Assembly (NCBI GenBank): GCA_004297315.1
Contig: SCTU01000075.1
Span: 1-33,694, forward strand
DNA length: 33,694 bases
Direction: 5' to 3'
Source: Dehalococcoidia bacterium
GTDB taxonomy: Bacteria > Chloroflexota > Dehalococcoidia > UBA2979
In this document: positions 18,353 through 26,688 of the stretch, in pieces
Position numbering within the stretch: the stretch's first letter is position 1
How the letters are laid out: each line of letters starts with the position of its first letter
Program-made: the position numbers and the translations under genes
The notes under the pieces: model-generated
Databases searched by the model: none
Told to the model about the DNA's origin: nothing
What the model saw: only the letters and a program-made list of their open reading frames with translations

Positions 18353-18634
18353 CGCCGCACGTGCGACGGTCCCGCGCGCGCACGCAGGCGCACACTTTGC
18401 GGGCGTGCGAGGGGTAGGAGGCGACCAGCGATGCGATGCACGCCGGTGGAGAGTTCCGCCCCCCTCCGTTTCCGCTTGATGCGGAGATTGCCGCTCAGAT
18501 GTTTCCGAGTGTTGGAGAACAGGCGTCGATTGGATGTACTTTCGGTGTCCGCAATGTTTCGCGCGCGTCTCAGAGGTTGGAGACAGTGCCGCCCGGGCTG
18601 GCATTCAAGCCGCCCAGAGTCAGGCCTATGAGAT
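18353..18634. other. Spacer upstream of the TPR-amtB operon
   Basis: About 280 bases with no convincing gene. Bases 18470-18630 look less GC-rich than the surroundings and the frames across them carry no recognisable domain. This must hold the promoter of the TPR-amtB operon, but I could not pick a clear -35/-10 pair or sigma-54 site. The region ends at the SDR gene remnant. Confidence 0.4.
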
Positions 18635-18734
18635 CTAGTAGTGGATCGCGCGCGGCGCGCCGCCGTCCGCCGCGATCGCGTCGCCGTTGATCGCGACCGA
18701 CAGCGGAGAGGCGAGGAATGTCACGACGGCCGCG
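18635..18734 (-). pseudogene. 3'-end remnant of an SDR gene (32 codons plus stop)
   Basis: Reading the minus strand gives AAVVTFLASPLSVAINGDAI followed by AADGGAPRAIHY and a stop, which matches the last 32 residues of the intact SDR at 20223-21023 except Asp for Gly and Ala for Ser. By hand alignment 89 of 100 bases are identical, without gaps, and eight of the ten changed codons are synonymous. That pattern means the copy diverged while still under selection as a protein, and was cut off later. Similarity stops abruptly at 18734. It is the left member of a direct repeat pair bracketing the MFS gene. Confidence 0.85.
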
Positions 18735-18818
18735 CGGCCTTCGCCGCCGTGTCAGATTGACGGGCGCGGACGGAGCCATCACGATGCGTGCAACGCCGCA
18801 GGCGCTCAGGAGGACACT

Positions 18819-18872
18819 ATGAACGCATCGTTGATCCGGACGTTCAACCTGCCTGCCTCGCGCGCCGCTTAA
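18819..18872 (+). CDS. Possible 17-residue leader peptide upstream of the MFS gene
   Basis: A short frame, MNASLIRTFNLPASRAA, starts at an ATG five bases after a perfect AGGAGG (18808-18813) and ends 57 bases before the MFS start. The ribosome site is stronger than that of the MFS gene itself, so the peptide may be a translated leader affecting downstream expression, or the remains of a gene start left by rearrangement. No Cys, aromatic or repeated-codon attenuation signature is obvious. Confidence 0.35.
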   Translation: MNASLIRTFNLPASRAA

Positions 18873-18929
18873 CGAGCCAAACTCAACCGCTCGACCGCGT
18901 CACACGGGGCGTGACCCCGGAGTCCGTGC

Positions 18930-20210
18930 ATGCCTTCGACTGTCTCGTGCCTTCGACGGCCCACGGTCCTGCCCGGCCGTCCGGTCGACCCCGCACGTCT
19001 CTACGTGCGCCTCGCCGGCCTCGGCGGGTTTGCGAACGCCGCCGGCCTCGTCCTCTACGCCTACTACGTCGTACGCGTTGCGCATCTGTCGCCGCTCGAA
19101 CTGGTCCTCGCGGGCACGGCACTCGAAGCCGCGGCCTTCTTGTTCGAAATCCCGACCGGCGTCGTTGCCGACCTGGCGTCTCGGCGGCTCTCGGTCATCC
19201 TCGGCTACATGCTCGTGGGCGCGGGCTTCCTCCTGATGGGAGCGGCACCCGAGTTCTGGGCGATCGCCGGTGGCCAGTTCGTCTGGGGCATTGGCTTCAC
19301 GTTCATCAGCGGCGCGCGCGAGGCGTGGCTCGCGGATGAGGTCGGTGACGACGTTGCCGGACCCCTCTATCCCGCGTTTGCGAGGCGCCGCCAGGTTGGC
19401 TCGCTCCTTGGCGGGTTCGTCGGCGTCGGTATCGGCTGGTGGTGGGCGGCGGGCACGCTGCTTGCCGGTGGCGTGCTCTATGCGCTCGCCGGGGTCTACC
19501 TGCTGTTCGCGATGACCGAGCATGGCTTCACGCTCGCGGCCCGCGAGGACCGCGCCACGTGGCGCACTCCCTTCGTACAGGCTGGCGCCGGCCTGCACGT
19601 CGCACGATCTCGCCCGGTCGTGATCACCGCCCTACTCACGACACTGCTGATGGGTGGCTCTTCCGAGTCATTCGACCGGCTCTGGGGCTTTCACCTCATC
19701 AACTCGTTCAACGGGCTGCCCGACGTAATGCCGGAGGCACTCTTCTTTGGCCTCGTGCAGCTCGTCGCGCAACTCGGGTCGATCGCCGCGCTGCGGATCG
19801 CGCAGTCGAGGACTGACTTCAATAGTTCTAGCAGCGTCGCAATCGGTCTGATCGGCTCGAACCTCGCGATCATCGTGACAATGGTCCTGTTCTCGGCCGC
19901 CCCGATGTTCGCGATTGCCCTTGTGGGCGCGTGGGCCACGTTCTGGGTGCGCGCCGTTGAGGAGCCGTTCGCCACGGCGTGGGTGAACCGGGGTCTGGCC
20001 TCGCAGACGCGCGCGACCGTGCTCTCGACGATGGGCCAGTCGAACGCCCTCGGTCAGATCGTTGGCGGCCCGCTGTTCGGCCTGCTCGCCGCCGCGGCGG
20101 GCGTCCGCGCCTCGATCGCCGTCGCCGCGCTCGTGCTCATCCCCGCTGTGGCGCTCTATTGGAGGCATCGCAGCGTTGAGTCGAATGACCCGGTGGACCT
20201 GGCGACGTGA
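18930..20210 (+). CDS. MFS transporter in a repeat-flanked segment
   Basis: A 426-residue, roughly twelve-helix transporter. YVRLAGLGGFANAAGLVLYAYYV opens helix one (only part shown is diagnostic), and PTGVVADLASRRLSVILGYM holds the motif A loop between helices two and three. GGAG eight bases before the ATG supports the start. The substrate is unknown. It is the only full gene between two imperfect 100-bp copies of an SDR 3' end, its codon use looks slightly less GC-rich in places than its neighbours, and it converges on the intact SDR 12 bases away. This suggests it arrived by recombination. Confidence 0.83.
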   Translation: MPSTVSCLRRPTVLPGRPVDPARLYVRLAGLGGFANAAGLVLYAYYVVRVAHLSPLELVLAGTALEAAAFLFEIPTGVVADLASRRLSVILGYMLVGAGFLLMGAAPEFWAIAGGQFVWGIGFTFISGAREAWLADEVGDDVAGPLYPAFARRRQVGSLLGGFVGVGIGWWWAAGTLLAGGVLYALAGVYLLFAMTEHGFTLAAREDRATWRTPFVQAGAGLHVARSRPVVITALLTTLLMGGSSESFDRLWGFHLINSFNGLPDVMPEALFFGLVQLVAQLGSIAALRIAQSRTDFNSSSSVAIGLIGSNLAIIVTMVLFSAAPMFAIALVGAWATFWVRAVEEPFATAWVNRGLASQTRATVLSTMGQSNALGQIVGGPLFGLLAAAAGVRASIAVAALVLIPAVALYWRHRSVESNDPVDLAT

Positions 20211-20222
20211 TCCCCAGCGCGG

Positions 20223-20322
20223 CTAGTAGTGGATCGAACGCGGTGCGCCGCCACCGGCCGCAATCGCGTCGCCGTTAATAGCGACCGAGAGCGGCGAGGC
20301 GAGGAATGTCACGACGGCCGCG
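20223..20322. repeat. Right copy of the 100-bp SDR 3'-end direct repeat
   Basis: The last 100 bases of the intact SDR gene repeat, in the same orientation, the remnant at 18635-18734 with 11 mismatches and no gaps. The two copies bracket an approximately 1.5-kb segment holding one MFS gene. Confidence 0.9.
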
Positions 20323-21023
20323 ATGTCGCTTGCGTCGATCAGGCGGTGGACCGAGTTCCCCTCCGCCATCTGGCGCTCGACCTCGGCGGGGGTCGTGCCG
20401 CGCGAGGCGGCGCGGCGGGCGAGGACGGCCTCGGTGGCCTCGGTGCGCGTGATGCCCGGGTGGACGACCGTCACGTTGACACCCAGCGGCCCGAGCTCGT
20501 CCGCCAGGTTCTTCGTCAACGCCGCGACCGCGACGTTGCGCATCGACCCGATGATCGAGCCGGTCTGCCGCGCCGCCAGCCCCGAAATGTTGATGATCCG
20601 CCCCCAGCCATTCGAGGCCATGTGGGGCGCGGCCTCGCGCGCGCAGCGCAGATAGCCCAGCACCTTCACGTTCATGTCGTCGTTGAACGCCTCGTCCGTG
20701 ATCTCCGCGAGGCGCGGCGGGGGCGCCTGCCCGCCCGGCTTCGCCGCCGCGTTCACGAGGATGTCGACGCCGCCGAGGCGCGCGACTACGGTCCGCATCA
20801 TCCCGCGCACGGACTCGTCGCTGCCCGTGTCGCACGCGACCCCGACGACAGTGCGCCCAGACGCGGCCGCGATCTCGCTCGCGGCCGCGTCGAGGTCAGC
20901 CTGCGTCCGCGCGACGAGCGCGACATCGCACCCCTCGCGCGCCAGCGACAGGGCGCACGCCTTGCCGATGCCCTTGCTGCCGCCGGTCACCACCGCGCGC
21001 TTGCCCGTGAGTCGCAGGTCCAT
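20223..21023 (-). CDS. Short-chain dehydrogenase/reductase lacking the usual Tyr and Lys
   Basis: A 266-residue Rossmann protein with the cofactor motif TGGSKGIG (13-20), Asp65 for the adenine, NAAA (91-94) in place of NNAG, and Asn118. The catalytic Tyr-x-x-x-Lys should fall just before VAALTKNLADELG, but reads Gly159-Ser-Met-Arg-Asn163. Ser147 could match the catalytic Ser. An enzyme without Tyr and Lys is unlikely to do classical hydride transfer to carbonyls; it may bind ligand, use other residues or act as a partner subunit. GAGGGG five bases before the ATG at 21023 sets the start. Its 3' end is duplicated at 18635-18734. Confidence 0.85.
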   Translation of the reverse strand: MDLRLTGKRAVVTGGSKGIGKACALSLAREGCDVALVARTQADLDAAASEIAAASGRTVVGVACDTGSDESVRGMMRTVVARLGGVDILVNAAAKPGGQAPPPRLAEITDEAFNDDMNVKVLGYLRCAREAAPHMASNGWGRIINISGLAARQTGSIIGSMRNVAVAALTKNLADELGPLGVNVTVVHPGITRTEATEAVLARRAASRGTTPAEVERQMAEGNSVHRLIDASDIAAVVTFLASPLSVAINGDAIAAGGGAPRSIHY

Positions 21024-21133
21024 CGTGTCCCCTCGCCTTCCGTCCCCCGCGCACGGTAACGCGCCGCCGCGGACTGCTGGGTACACTCGACTCCCGCACG
21101 CCCTCTGACATGCACCCGGTGATGGAGCGCAGC

Positions 21134-21514
21134 ATGAACCCGATCGTCCACTTCGAGATCCTCGCCGGGCCCGGCCAGGACAAGCAGAAACTCCAAGAGT
21201 TCTACGCGCGCACCTTCGACTGGAAGGTCGAGGTGGACAACCCGTTCAACTACGGCATGGTCGACCCCGGCGCGAGCAAGACCGGCGAGCGCGGCATCGC
21301 CGGCGCGATCGACGCCTCCGAGGATGGCCCCGAGGTCGTCATCTACGTCGAGGTGGACGACCCGCAGCGTTACCTCGACCGCGCGCTGGCAAACGGCGGC
21401 ATGCAGGTAATGCCCGTCACCGTGATCCCCGGCGCTGTCACGATGGCGCAGTTCCGCGACCCCTCCGGCAACCTCCTGGGCATCGTGGCCTCGGCGACAC
21501 CACCGGGCGAGTAA
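21134..21514 (+). CDS. VOC (glyoxalase/bleomycin-resistance fold) family protein
   Basis: A 126-residue vicinal-oxygen-chelate protein. It opens with PIVHFEILAG and closes with FRDPSGNLLGIV, the first and last strands of the paired fold; the middle FYARTFDWKVE is the typical helix-strand turn. The glutamate usually found after the GN turn is replaced (LLGIV), so a complete metal site is doubtful. GGAG six bases before the ATG at 21134 favours this start over Met codons 8 and 4 residues upstream. Function unknown: resistance, isomerase or binding roles occur in the family. It stands alone between SDR (divergent) and argC. Confidence 0.8.
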   Translation: MNPIVHFEILAGPGQDKQKLQEFYARTFDWKVEVDNPFNYGMVDPGASKTGERGIAGAIDASEDGPEVVIYVEVDDPQRYLDRALANGGMQVMPVTVIPGAVTMAQFRDPSGNLLGIVASATPPGE

Positions 21515-21643
21515 CCCGGGCGCGGAAGGCGCGCTCGGGATCGGGCCGGCATGCGGGCCGAAGCGCCGCCTCGAACATCGGCGGTCGGAAGGCTATTCTC
21601 GGCGTCCGGCGGACCAGGCTGCCGGTAGGGCACGGAGCAAGCG

Positions 21644-22711
21644 ATGAGCCAGAAGGTCCGCGCGCAATTGATCGGGGCGACTGGCTACGGCGGCCTCGGC
21701 ATCCTGGAATTGCTGATCGGCCACCCGAATTTCGAGATCGCCGCGCTGGTGGCCCGCGACGACGCTGGGAAGCGCATCGACGAGGTCTACCCGCACCTGG
21801 CCGGCCGCTGCGAAATCACCGTGCAGGCCCCCGACTCGGTGGAGGTGGGCGCAGACTGCGACGTCGTGATCTTCGCGACCCCCGACCGCGTCTCGCAGCC
21901 ATATGCCGCCTCCCTCGTCGCGCGCGGTGTGCGCTTCATCGACTACTCGGGCGACTTCCGCTTTGCGAACACGGACGACTACGCCCGGTACGCCAGCCGC
22001 CACCCCTCGATCAGCGACACGAAGCACCAGGCCGCCGACCTGCTCGGCCGCGCGGTCTACGGTGTGACCGAGCTGAATGTCCCGGGCATCGCAAATGCGC
22101 CGATCGTCGGCAACCCAGGCTGTTTCGCGATCGGCATCGTGCTGGGCATGGCGCCGCTCTACCAGGAAGGACTGGTAGAGGACGGGGTCGTGATCGTGGA
22201 CGGGCTGACGGGCTCGTCCGGCGCGGGCAAGAAGCCTGCGCCGCTCCAGCACTTCAGCCACCTGAACGACAACGTCGTCCCCTACCGCGTCCTGAACCAC
22301 CAGCACACGGTGGAGACCGAATTCACGCTCGGGCGGCTGGGGAAGGCCAAGGGCGCCAGCATCGACTTCATCCCGCACCTGCTGGGCACCACCCGGGGCA
22401 TCCTGAACACGATGCACACCACCCTCACGAAGTCAGTCTCGCGGGAGGCGCTGCTGGCACAGTATCGCGAGTACTTCGCCGGGCACCCGTTTGTGCGGGT
22501 GCTGGACACCCCGCCCACGCTCAAAGGCACGCTCGGCTCGAACTACATCGACGTCTCCGTCTTCACTTCGCCGGACAACCGGAGGGCGGTCGTGATGACG
22601 TCGATCGACAACCTGATGAAGGGCCAGAGCGGCTCGGCGATGCAGAACCTCAACGTTATGTTCGGCCTGCCGCAGACCGCCGGCCTGGAGCGCGGCCCGC
22701 TCTACCCCTAG
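21644..22711 (+). CDS. argC: N-acetyl-gamma-glutamyl-phosphate reductase
   Basis: A 355-residue protein of the ArgC/Asd fold. GATGYGGLGILELL (11-24) binds NADP, GNPGCFAIG holds the catalytic Cys, DGLTGSSGAGKK and LNHQHTVE contain substrate-binding residues, and FIPHLLGTTRGIL is the conserved C-terminal strand. The enzyme reduces N-acetyl-glutamyl phosphate to the semialdehyde in arginine synthesis. No other arg gene is in the window, so it is an isolated copy. A role with LysW-carried substrates (LysY) is a possible alternative that sequence alone cannot exclude. The ATG is about 45 bases after a TATTCT element. Confidence 0.9.
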   Translation: MSQKVRAQLIGATGYGGLGILELLIGHPNFEIAALVARDDAGKRIDEVYPHLAGRCEITVQAPDSVEVGADCDVVIFATPDRVSQPYAASLVARGVRFIDYSGDFRFANTDDYARYASRHPSISDTKHQAADLLGRAVYGVTELNVPGIANAPIVGNPGCFAIGIVLGMAPLYQEGLVEDGVVIVDGLTGSSGAGKKPAPLQHFSHLNDNVVPYRVLNHQHTVETEFTLGRLGKAKGASIDFIPHLLGTTRGILNTMHTTLTKSVSREALLAQYREYFAGHPFVRVLDTPPTLKGTLGSNYIDVSVFTSPDNRRAVVMTSIDNLMKGQSGSAMQNLNVMFGLPQTAGLERGPLYP

Positions 22712-22865
22712 GCCCAGGGCGAGGCCCCGACGCAGCACCCCTCAGATTCCAGCGACGATGTTGCCGGGAGCGAACGAGTCTCAGCGCCATATCGTTCCTC
22801 GAATGTCGGGCACACCGTCCGACGGCCGGGTACGGCTGGAGCCGCCACCCGAAGTACCCGGAGGA

Positions 22866-22900
22866 CGGCGCCGGCCGTTGCCCCGCCTGGGCCGGCGCCG
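22866..22900. terminator. GC-rich hairpin downstream of argC, possible terminator
   Basis: CGGCGCCGGCC (22866-22876) pairs with GGCCGGCGCCG (22890-22900) around a 13-base loop, followed only by CTTTC. The stem is strong but the T-run weak and it lies 155 bases past argC, so termination is only possible. It could also be in the sigma factor leader. Confidence 0.4.
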
Positions 22901-22965
22901 CTTTCGGGGGCATTTCAAATCTGTGGGATCGGGCGCGAGACGGCGTGCCCACGAGGGACGTTATC

Positions 22966-23628
22966 GTGAGACTTGGGACGGCGATGGTGTGGGCCACATT
23001 CAGCCCGCCCGCGGTGCTGCCGTTCCGCGGGGCGAAGGCGGGCGCGTTGGACCGTACTGCAGCGCGCGACGCCGCTGTCTCGGCCGACCCGGCCGATGTC
23101 ACGCGCCTCGTCGACCGCGCGAAGGCCGGGGACTCACAGGCCTTCGGCCTCCTATACGACCGCTTCCAGCCGGAGATCCTCCGCTACCTCACCTACCGGA
23201 CGCGCAACGCCGAGACCGCCGAGGACCTCACGCAGCAGGTCTTCCTCAAGGCATGGCAGGCCATCCCGCGCTTCGAGCAGCGCGGCGTGCCGTTCAAAGC
23301 CTGGCTGTACCGCATGGCCCACAACCAGATGGTCGACCACTTCCGTACCCACAAGCCCACGAGCGAACTGGGCGACTTTGACCTGCCCGACAGCGCCGAC
23401 CAGGAGTCTGCGCTGCTCGCCGTTGAGATGAGCGAGGCGCTCCAGCGCGCCCTCGACCGGCTCTCGGAGGACCACCGCCAGGTCCTGGTCCTGCGGTTCC
23501 TGATGGAGAAGTCCGCGCGCGAGATCGGCGAGGTGATGGGCCGCAAGGAGGTCACCGTCCGTGGCCTCCAGATGCGCGCCCTCCAGGCGCTGCGTCGCGA
23601 GATCGAGACGATGGGAGGGCTGCCATGA
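22966..23628 (+). CDS. ECF-type RNA polymerase sigma factor
   Basis: A 220-residue sigma-70 family protein. Residues 50-130 form sigma region 2 (AFGLLYDRFQPEILRYL, then EDLTQQVFLKAWQ, the -10 recognition and core-binding part) and 155-212 form region 4 (LSEDHRQVLVLRFL, helix-turn-helix SAREIGEVMGRKEVTVRG). Regions 1 and 3 are absent, as in ECF sigmas. A GTG at 22966 with GAGGGA seven bases upstream is preferred over GTG at 22945 and ATG at 22984; the extra N-terminal 45 residues are poorly conserved in look. The last four bases overlap the next gene (ATGA), so the FecR-type membrane protein is translationally coupled and probably regulates this sigma. Confidence 0.88.
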   Translation: MRLGTAMVWATFSPPAVLPFRGAKAGALDRTAARDAAVSADPADVTRLVDRAKAGDSQAFGLLYDRFQPEILRYLTYRTRNAETAEDLTQQVFLKAWQAIPRFEQRGVPFKAWLYRMAHNQMVDHFRTHKPTSELGDFDLPDSADQESALLAVEMSEALQRALDRLSEDHRQVLVLRFLMEKSAREIGEVMGRKEVTVRGLQMRALQALRREIETMGGLP

Positions 23629-25532
23629 CCAGGCGTCTCCCGGTCGATGAAATCGTGGACCGTTGCGTGGAGGAGATCCGCAGCGGCCGGAGCACGGTGG
23701 AGGAGTGCCTGCGGCGCTACCCCGAGCTTAACCACGAACTGGAGCCGTTGCTCCGCGCCGCCGAGGCGTTGAGCGCGCTGCCGCGCACCGTCCAGGCCTT
23801 CTCCCCCGACCCGCACCAGCGCGCCGCGTTCATGGCGACGCTGCGCGAGACGCCGCAGCAGCGCCGCCGCTGGCAACCCTCGCTCCCTGCGCTGCTTGGC
23901 ACGGGCGCCTTCCGCATCATCGGGCCGGCCGTCGCGCTGGCGGCGCTCGCGGTGGTGGCCGTCTTCGGCGGTGGTGGCGGCACGCCTGCGGCCGCCTCGA
24001 CGCTGACCGTATTCGACGGCGAGGTGCAGCGCCTCGACAGCGCCGAGTGGAGGCCGATGCGCGACGGCGACACGGTCGAGCCTGGTGTGCGCCTGCGCAC
24101 CGGGGCCGCCGGCCACGCGCTGCTCACCTTCCCGGACGGTTCCACCGTCGCCCTCGATCCGCTGACCGAGCTCGCGGTCGAGACGATCGCGGTCGCCCCG
24201 CGCCGGGTCGAGGTTCGTCAACTCTCCGGCCGTCTCTGGCACGACGTCGTTCACGACGAGACGGCGGGCGCGCGGTTCGTCGTCCTCACGCCGGACGCGC
24301 GCGTGGAGGTGGCGGGCACCGTCTTCGAGACCATTGTGGACGTGAGCACCGGCCAGACCGACGTCGCCACCGTGGACGGCGAAGTGCGCGTGGTGGCGGG
24401 CAGCCAGACGGTCCCGGTCGGCCGTGGCGAGACGCTCCGCGCGAGCGCCGCGACGATCCAGTCCGTCTCCACCGCACCGCTGCTGGACGGCGCCCTCACG
24501 GTAAATGGCCCGTTCGCCGCAGCCATCATGGCCACAGACGGCCGCGGCGCCGGCGTGCGCACCGACGGCGTGGTCTTCCAGCAGTTGCGCGGGGTCACCA
24601 CCTCGCGCCAGGACGGCCACCAGCGGTTCGACCTTCAGGATGCGGGTTCCGGCGACCTCGTGCTGGTCCTGCAGCGGTACGGCGAGGGCGGCGGCGAGAT
24701 CGTGCTCGACACCGCGCACGGCCAGCAGCGGTTCAAGATCAACGCCGAGACACGCCTCACCCGCCTCCCGCTGCGCCTCGAAGTGTTCGAGGGGCTGCCG
24801 GCGTTCGCGGTGACAGCGCCCCCGGTCGCCGACGACGCCGCCCCCGTGCCGGCCGCACGCATCGTGACCAGCGACCGCACGAAGGACGCCGTGGAACTCG
24901 GTCAGGGCAAGGAGGGCCGTGGGAGCGGGCGCGCCACGACCGCCCGGACGCCGACGCCGAACAACGCCACGAGCGCGCCCGCGTCCCCGGCGACTGATCG
25001 AGACTCGGACCGCACCGCCACACGCACGCCGGACGTCACGCCCACGCCCAGCCCGACGCCGTCGGTAGCCGCGACGAATGCCGTCCCTGACGCGGCCGTG
25101 CTGGCCTACGCACAGCGGCTCCGCATCGCCATCGCCTCGGGCCGGCCGGAAGCCATCCGTGCCGCCCTCCTTGAAGCGGTCGCCGGAGACAACTCCGCAC
25201 TTCGACGGCGCCAGGTGGCGGTCATCGCCTCGGCACTTGGGGACGACACGAACGCGTTGCGCATCGGCAGCCTGTTCGTCTCCGGCGACAACGGAGCGTT
25301 GCGCGACAGCCTGCGTACCGTGCTGGCCGAGCTCGGCAATGACGCGCGCGAGACGTTCGACGACGCCGTCGCGCACGCGAGCGAACGACGGCAGCAACAG
25401 TCCTCGGACGACAACCGCACGCCGACGGCTACGCCGCGCGCCGCCACGCCGGCAACGACCACCACGGCGACGGCTACGCTGGGCGTCATCATCACCCCGT
25501 CGGCCTCCGGATCGCTGGTGCCGCTGCCCTGA
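23625..25532 (+). CDS. FecR-domain membrane protein, probable anti-sigma partner
   Basis: A 635-residue protein overlapping the sigma gene by four bases. The N-terminal cytosolic part has the ECLRRYPELNHELEPLL motif (28-44) seen before the membrane helix in many sigma-linked proteins. A helix follows at 97-115, then a FecR-type beta domain (about 125-275; DGDTVEPGVRLRTG, DGSTVALDP, VEVRQLSGRLWHDV). A further beta region runs to about 410, then a Thr/Pro-rich stretch (about 430-480), a helical segment (490-590) and a second Thr/Pro tail. It would sit in the inner membrane with most of the chain outside. Control of the ECF sigma by an external signal is the likely role; the signal is unknown. 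Confidence 0.82.
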   Translation: MTRRLPVDEIVDRCVEEIRSGRSTVEECLRRYPELNHELEPLLRAAEALSALPRTVQAFSPDPHQRAAFMATLRETPQQRRRWQPSLPALLGTGAFRIIGPAVALAALAVVAVFGGGGGTPAAASTLTVFDGEVQRLDSAEWRPMRDGDTVEPGVRLRTGAAGHALLTFPDGSTVALDPLTELAVETIAVAPRRVEVRQLSGRLWHDVVHDETAGARFVVLTPDARVEVAGTVFETIVDVSTGQTDVATVDGEVRVVAGSQTVPVGRGETLRASAATIQSVSTAPLLDGALTVNGPFAAAIMATDGRGAGVRTDGVVFQQLRGVTTSRQDGHQRFDLQDAGSGDLVLVLQRYGEGGGEIVLDTAHGQQRFKINAETRLTRLPLRLEVFEGLPAFAVTAPPVADDAAPVPAARIVTSDRTKDAVELGQGKEGRGSGRATTARTPTPNNATSAPASPATDRDSDRTATRTPDVTPTPSPTPSVAATNAVPDAAVLAYAQRLRIAIASGRPEAIRAALLEAVAGDNSALRRRQVAVIASALGDDTNALRIGSLFVSGDNGALRDSLRTVLAELGNDARETFDDAVAHASERRQQQSSDDNRTPTATPRAATPATTTTATATLGVIITPSASGSLVPLP

Positions 25533-25535
25533 CGG

Positions 25536-26606
25536 TCAGACCGCGGGGCGAGAGTCCGGCGGCCTCACGCTCACCGGCCGCATCGGCACGCCCTCGGCGG
25601 CAAGGGCGGCCGGCAACCGCTGGGCGAGGACGTGGCGCAGTTCGGCGGCCTCCGCGAACCCGCGCGCCCTTACCCGGACGACGACTTCGACGTGGTTGTC
25701 GGCGAACCGGTTGATGCGTACGGACGGCTCCGGGCCGGGGAGCGCGCCGGGCTCGCTGTCCCGCACGCGACGCGCCTCCGCGGCGAGCGCTCGGACGGCG
25801 AGCGCAAGGTCGACGTCGTAGGTGACGCTGAGTTCGAGCCGTGCGTCCATCCCGGGGTCGCCGGCGGAATAGTTCGTGACTACGGAACCCGCAAGCAGGC
25901 TGTTCGGCACGATCACGATGTTGTTGTCCGCGTTGCGCAGCCGCGTCGCGCGCCAGCCGATGTCCTCGACGCGGCCCGAAGGCCCGCCCGCCATCTCGAT
26001 CTGGTCACCCACGCGCACCGAGGCGTCCGAGAGCATGTAGGAAGAGGCGAAGAGGTTGGCGAGCAGCGGCTGGAGTGCCAGCGCCACCGCCAGACCGCCG
26101 ATCCCGAGTCCCGCGAGCAGCGGGCTGATCTCCACGCCCAGCGCGTCCAGGACGATCATCGCGCCCGCGAGGACGATCGCGACGCTCGAGGCGCGGCGGA
26201 CGAGCGGCGCCGTCCGCGCGTCCAGGCGCCCTCCAGCGGCGCTCGGACGGGCGGCATACCAGCCGAGCAGACGTGACACCGTCTGCTGCACGGCAAGCGT
26301 CACGATCGCGACGGTGGTCGCGAGCCACGCCCGTTCGAGGCGCAGGTGGTGCGGCTCCAGGTACGAGAGCGTGCGCAGCGCCAGGAAGAGCGCCTGGGCG
26401 AACACGAGGAGCACCAGCGGGGCCCGCAGCGCGCCGGCCAGCGCCTCGTCCAATTCGCGCTGTGCGGCGCGTGTCACGCGATGCACTGCCCAGCGCAGCG
26501 CGACGGCCAGCAGTCGCGCTGCAGCGGCGGCGAGCAGCACGAGGGCGAAGGCCGCTGCGGTCTCGCCCCATTCCGCGCGGGTCAGGCCGAATCTCAGTCC
26601 ATCCAC
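25536..26606 (-). CDS. MscS-family mechanosensitive ion channel
   Basis: A 356-residue protein with four to five N-terminal helices and a cytosolic MscS body. The pore helix is Ala/Gly/Leu-rich (LLAGLGIGGLAVALALQPLLANL), and the beta-domain follows with VRVGDQIEMAG, GRVEDIGWRATRLRNADNN and VIVPNSLLAGSVVTNYS, all strong family marks. It opens under membrane tension to release solutes after osmotic downshock. No ligand-binding extension is present. It converges with the FecR gene with only 3 bases between stops and starts 82 bases from a divergent membrane protein. Confidence 0.92.
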   Translation of the reverse strand: MDGLRFGLTRAEWGETAAAFALVLLAAAAARLLAVALRWAVHRVTRAAQRELDEALAGALRAPLVLLVFAQALFLALRTLSYLEPHHLRLERAWLATTVAIVTLAVQQTVSRLLGWYAARPSAAGGRLDARTAPLVRRASSVAIVLAGAMIVLDALGVEISPLLAGLGIGGLAVALALQPLLANLFASSYMLSDASVRVGDQIEMAGGPSGRVEDIGWRATRLRNADNNIVIVPNSLLAGSVVTNYSAGDPGMDARLELSVTYDVDLALAVRALAAEARRVRDSEPGALPGPEPSVRINRFADNHVEVVVRVRARGFAEAAELRHVLAQRLPAALAAEGVPMRPVSVRPPDSRPAV

Positions 26607-26688
26607 CGAGGCATCCTACCCCACAGATGTTTCACAACTCGAATCGGAGCACGTGCCATACTCGACTGCGTCCGAAGGGAGAGCCGCC

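Noticed and set aside
15363..18650. A shared 14-base string AGTAGTGGATCGCG at about 15363 and 18637
   Set aside because: Both encode Ala-Ile-His-Tyr on the minus strand, in the small peptide and the SDR remnant, but similarity does not extend further, so it is probably chance.
18436..18690. A plus-strand 84-codon frame upstream of the SDR remnant
   Set aside because: No ribosome site or motif; its end is an antisense reading of the SDR remnant.
18340..18929. Possible transposase or integrase traces near the MFS cassette
   Set aside because: I looked for terminal inverted repeats, target duplications and DDE or Tyr-recombinase frames and saw none; only the SDR-derived direct repeat is present.
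23193..25397. A 734-codon minus-strand frame opposite the sigma/FecR genes
   Set aside because: Low-complexity Arg/Ala/Gly-rich product without motifs, antisense to two well-supported genes.
26056..26688. Upstream extension of the DUF6159-like frame
   Set aside because: It reads antisense through the MscS gene; the GTG at 26689 has a good ribosome site and starts the membrane protein.
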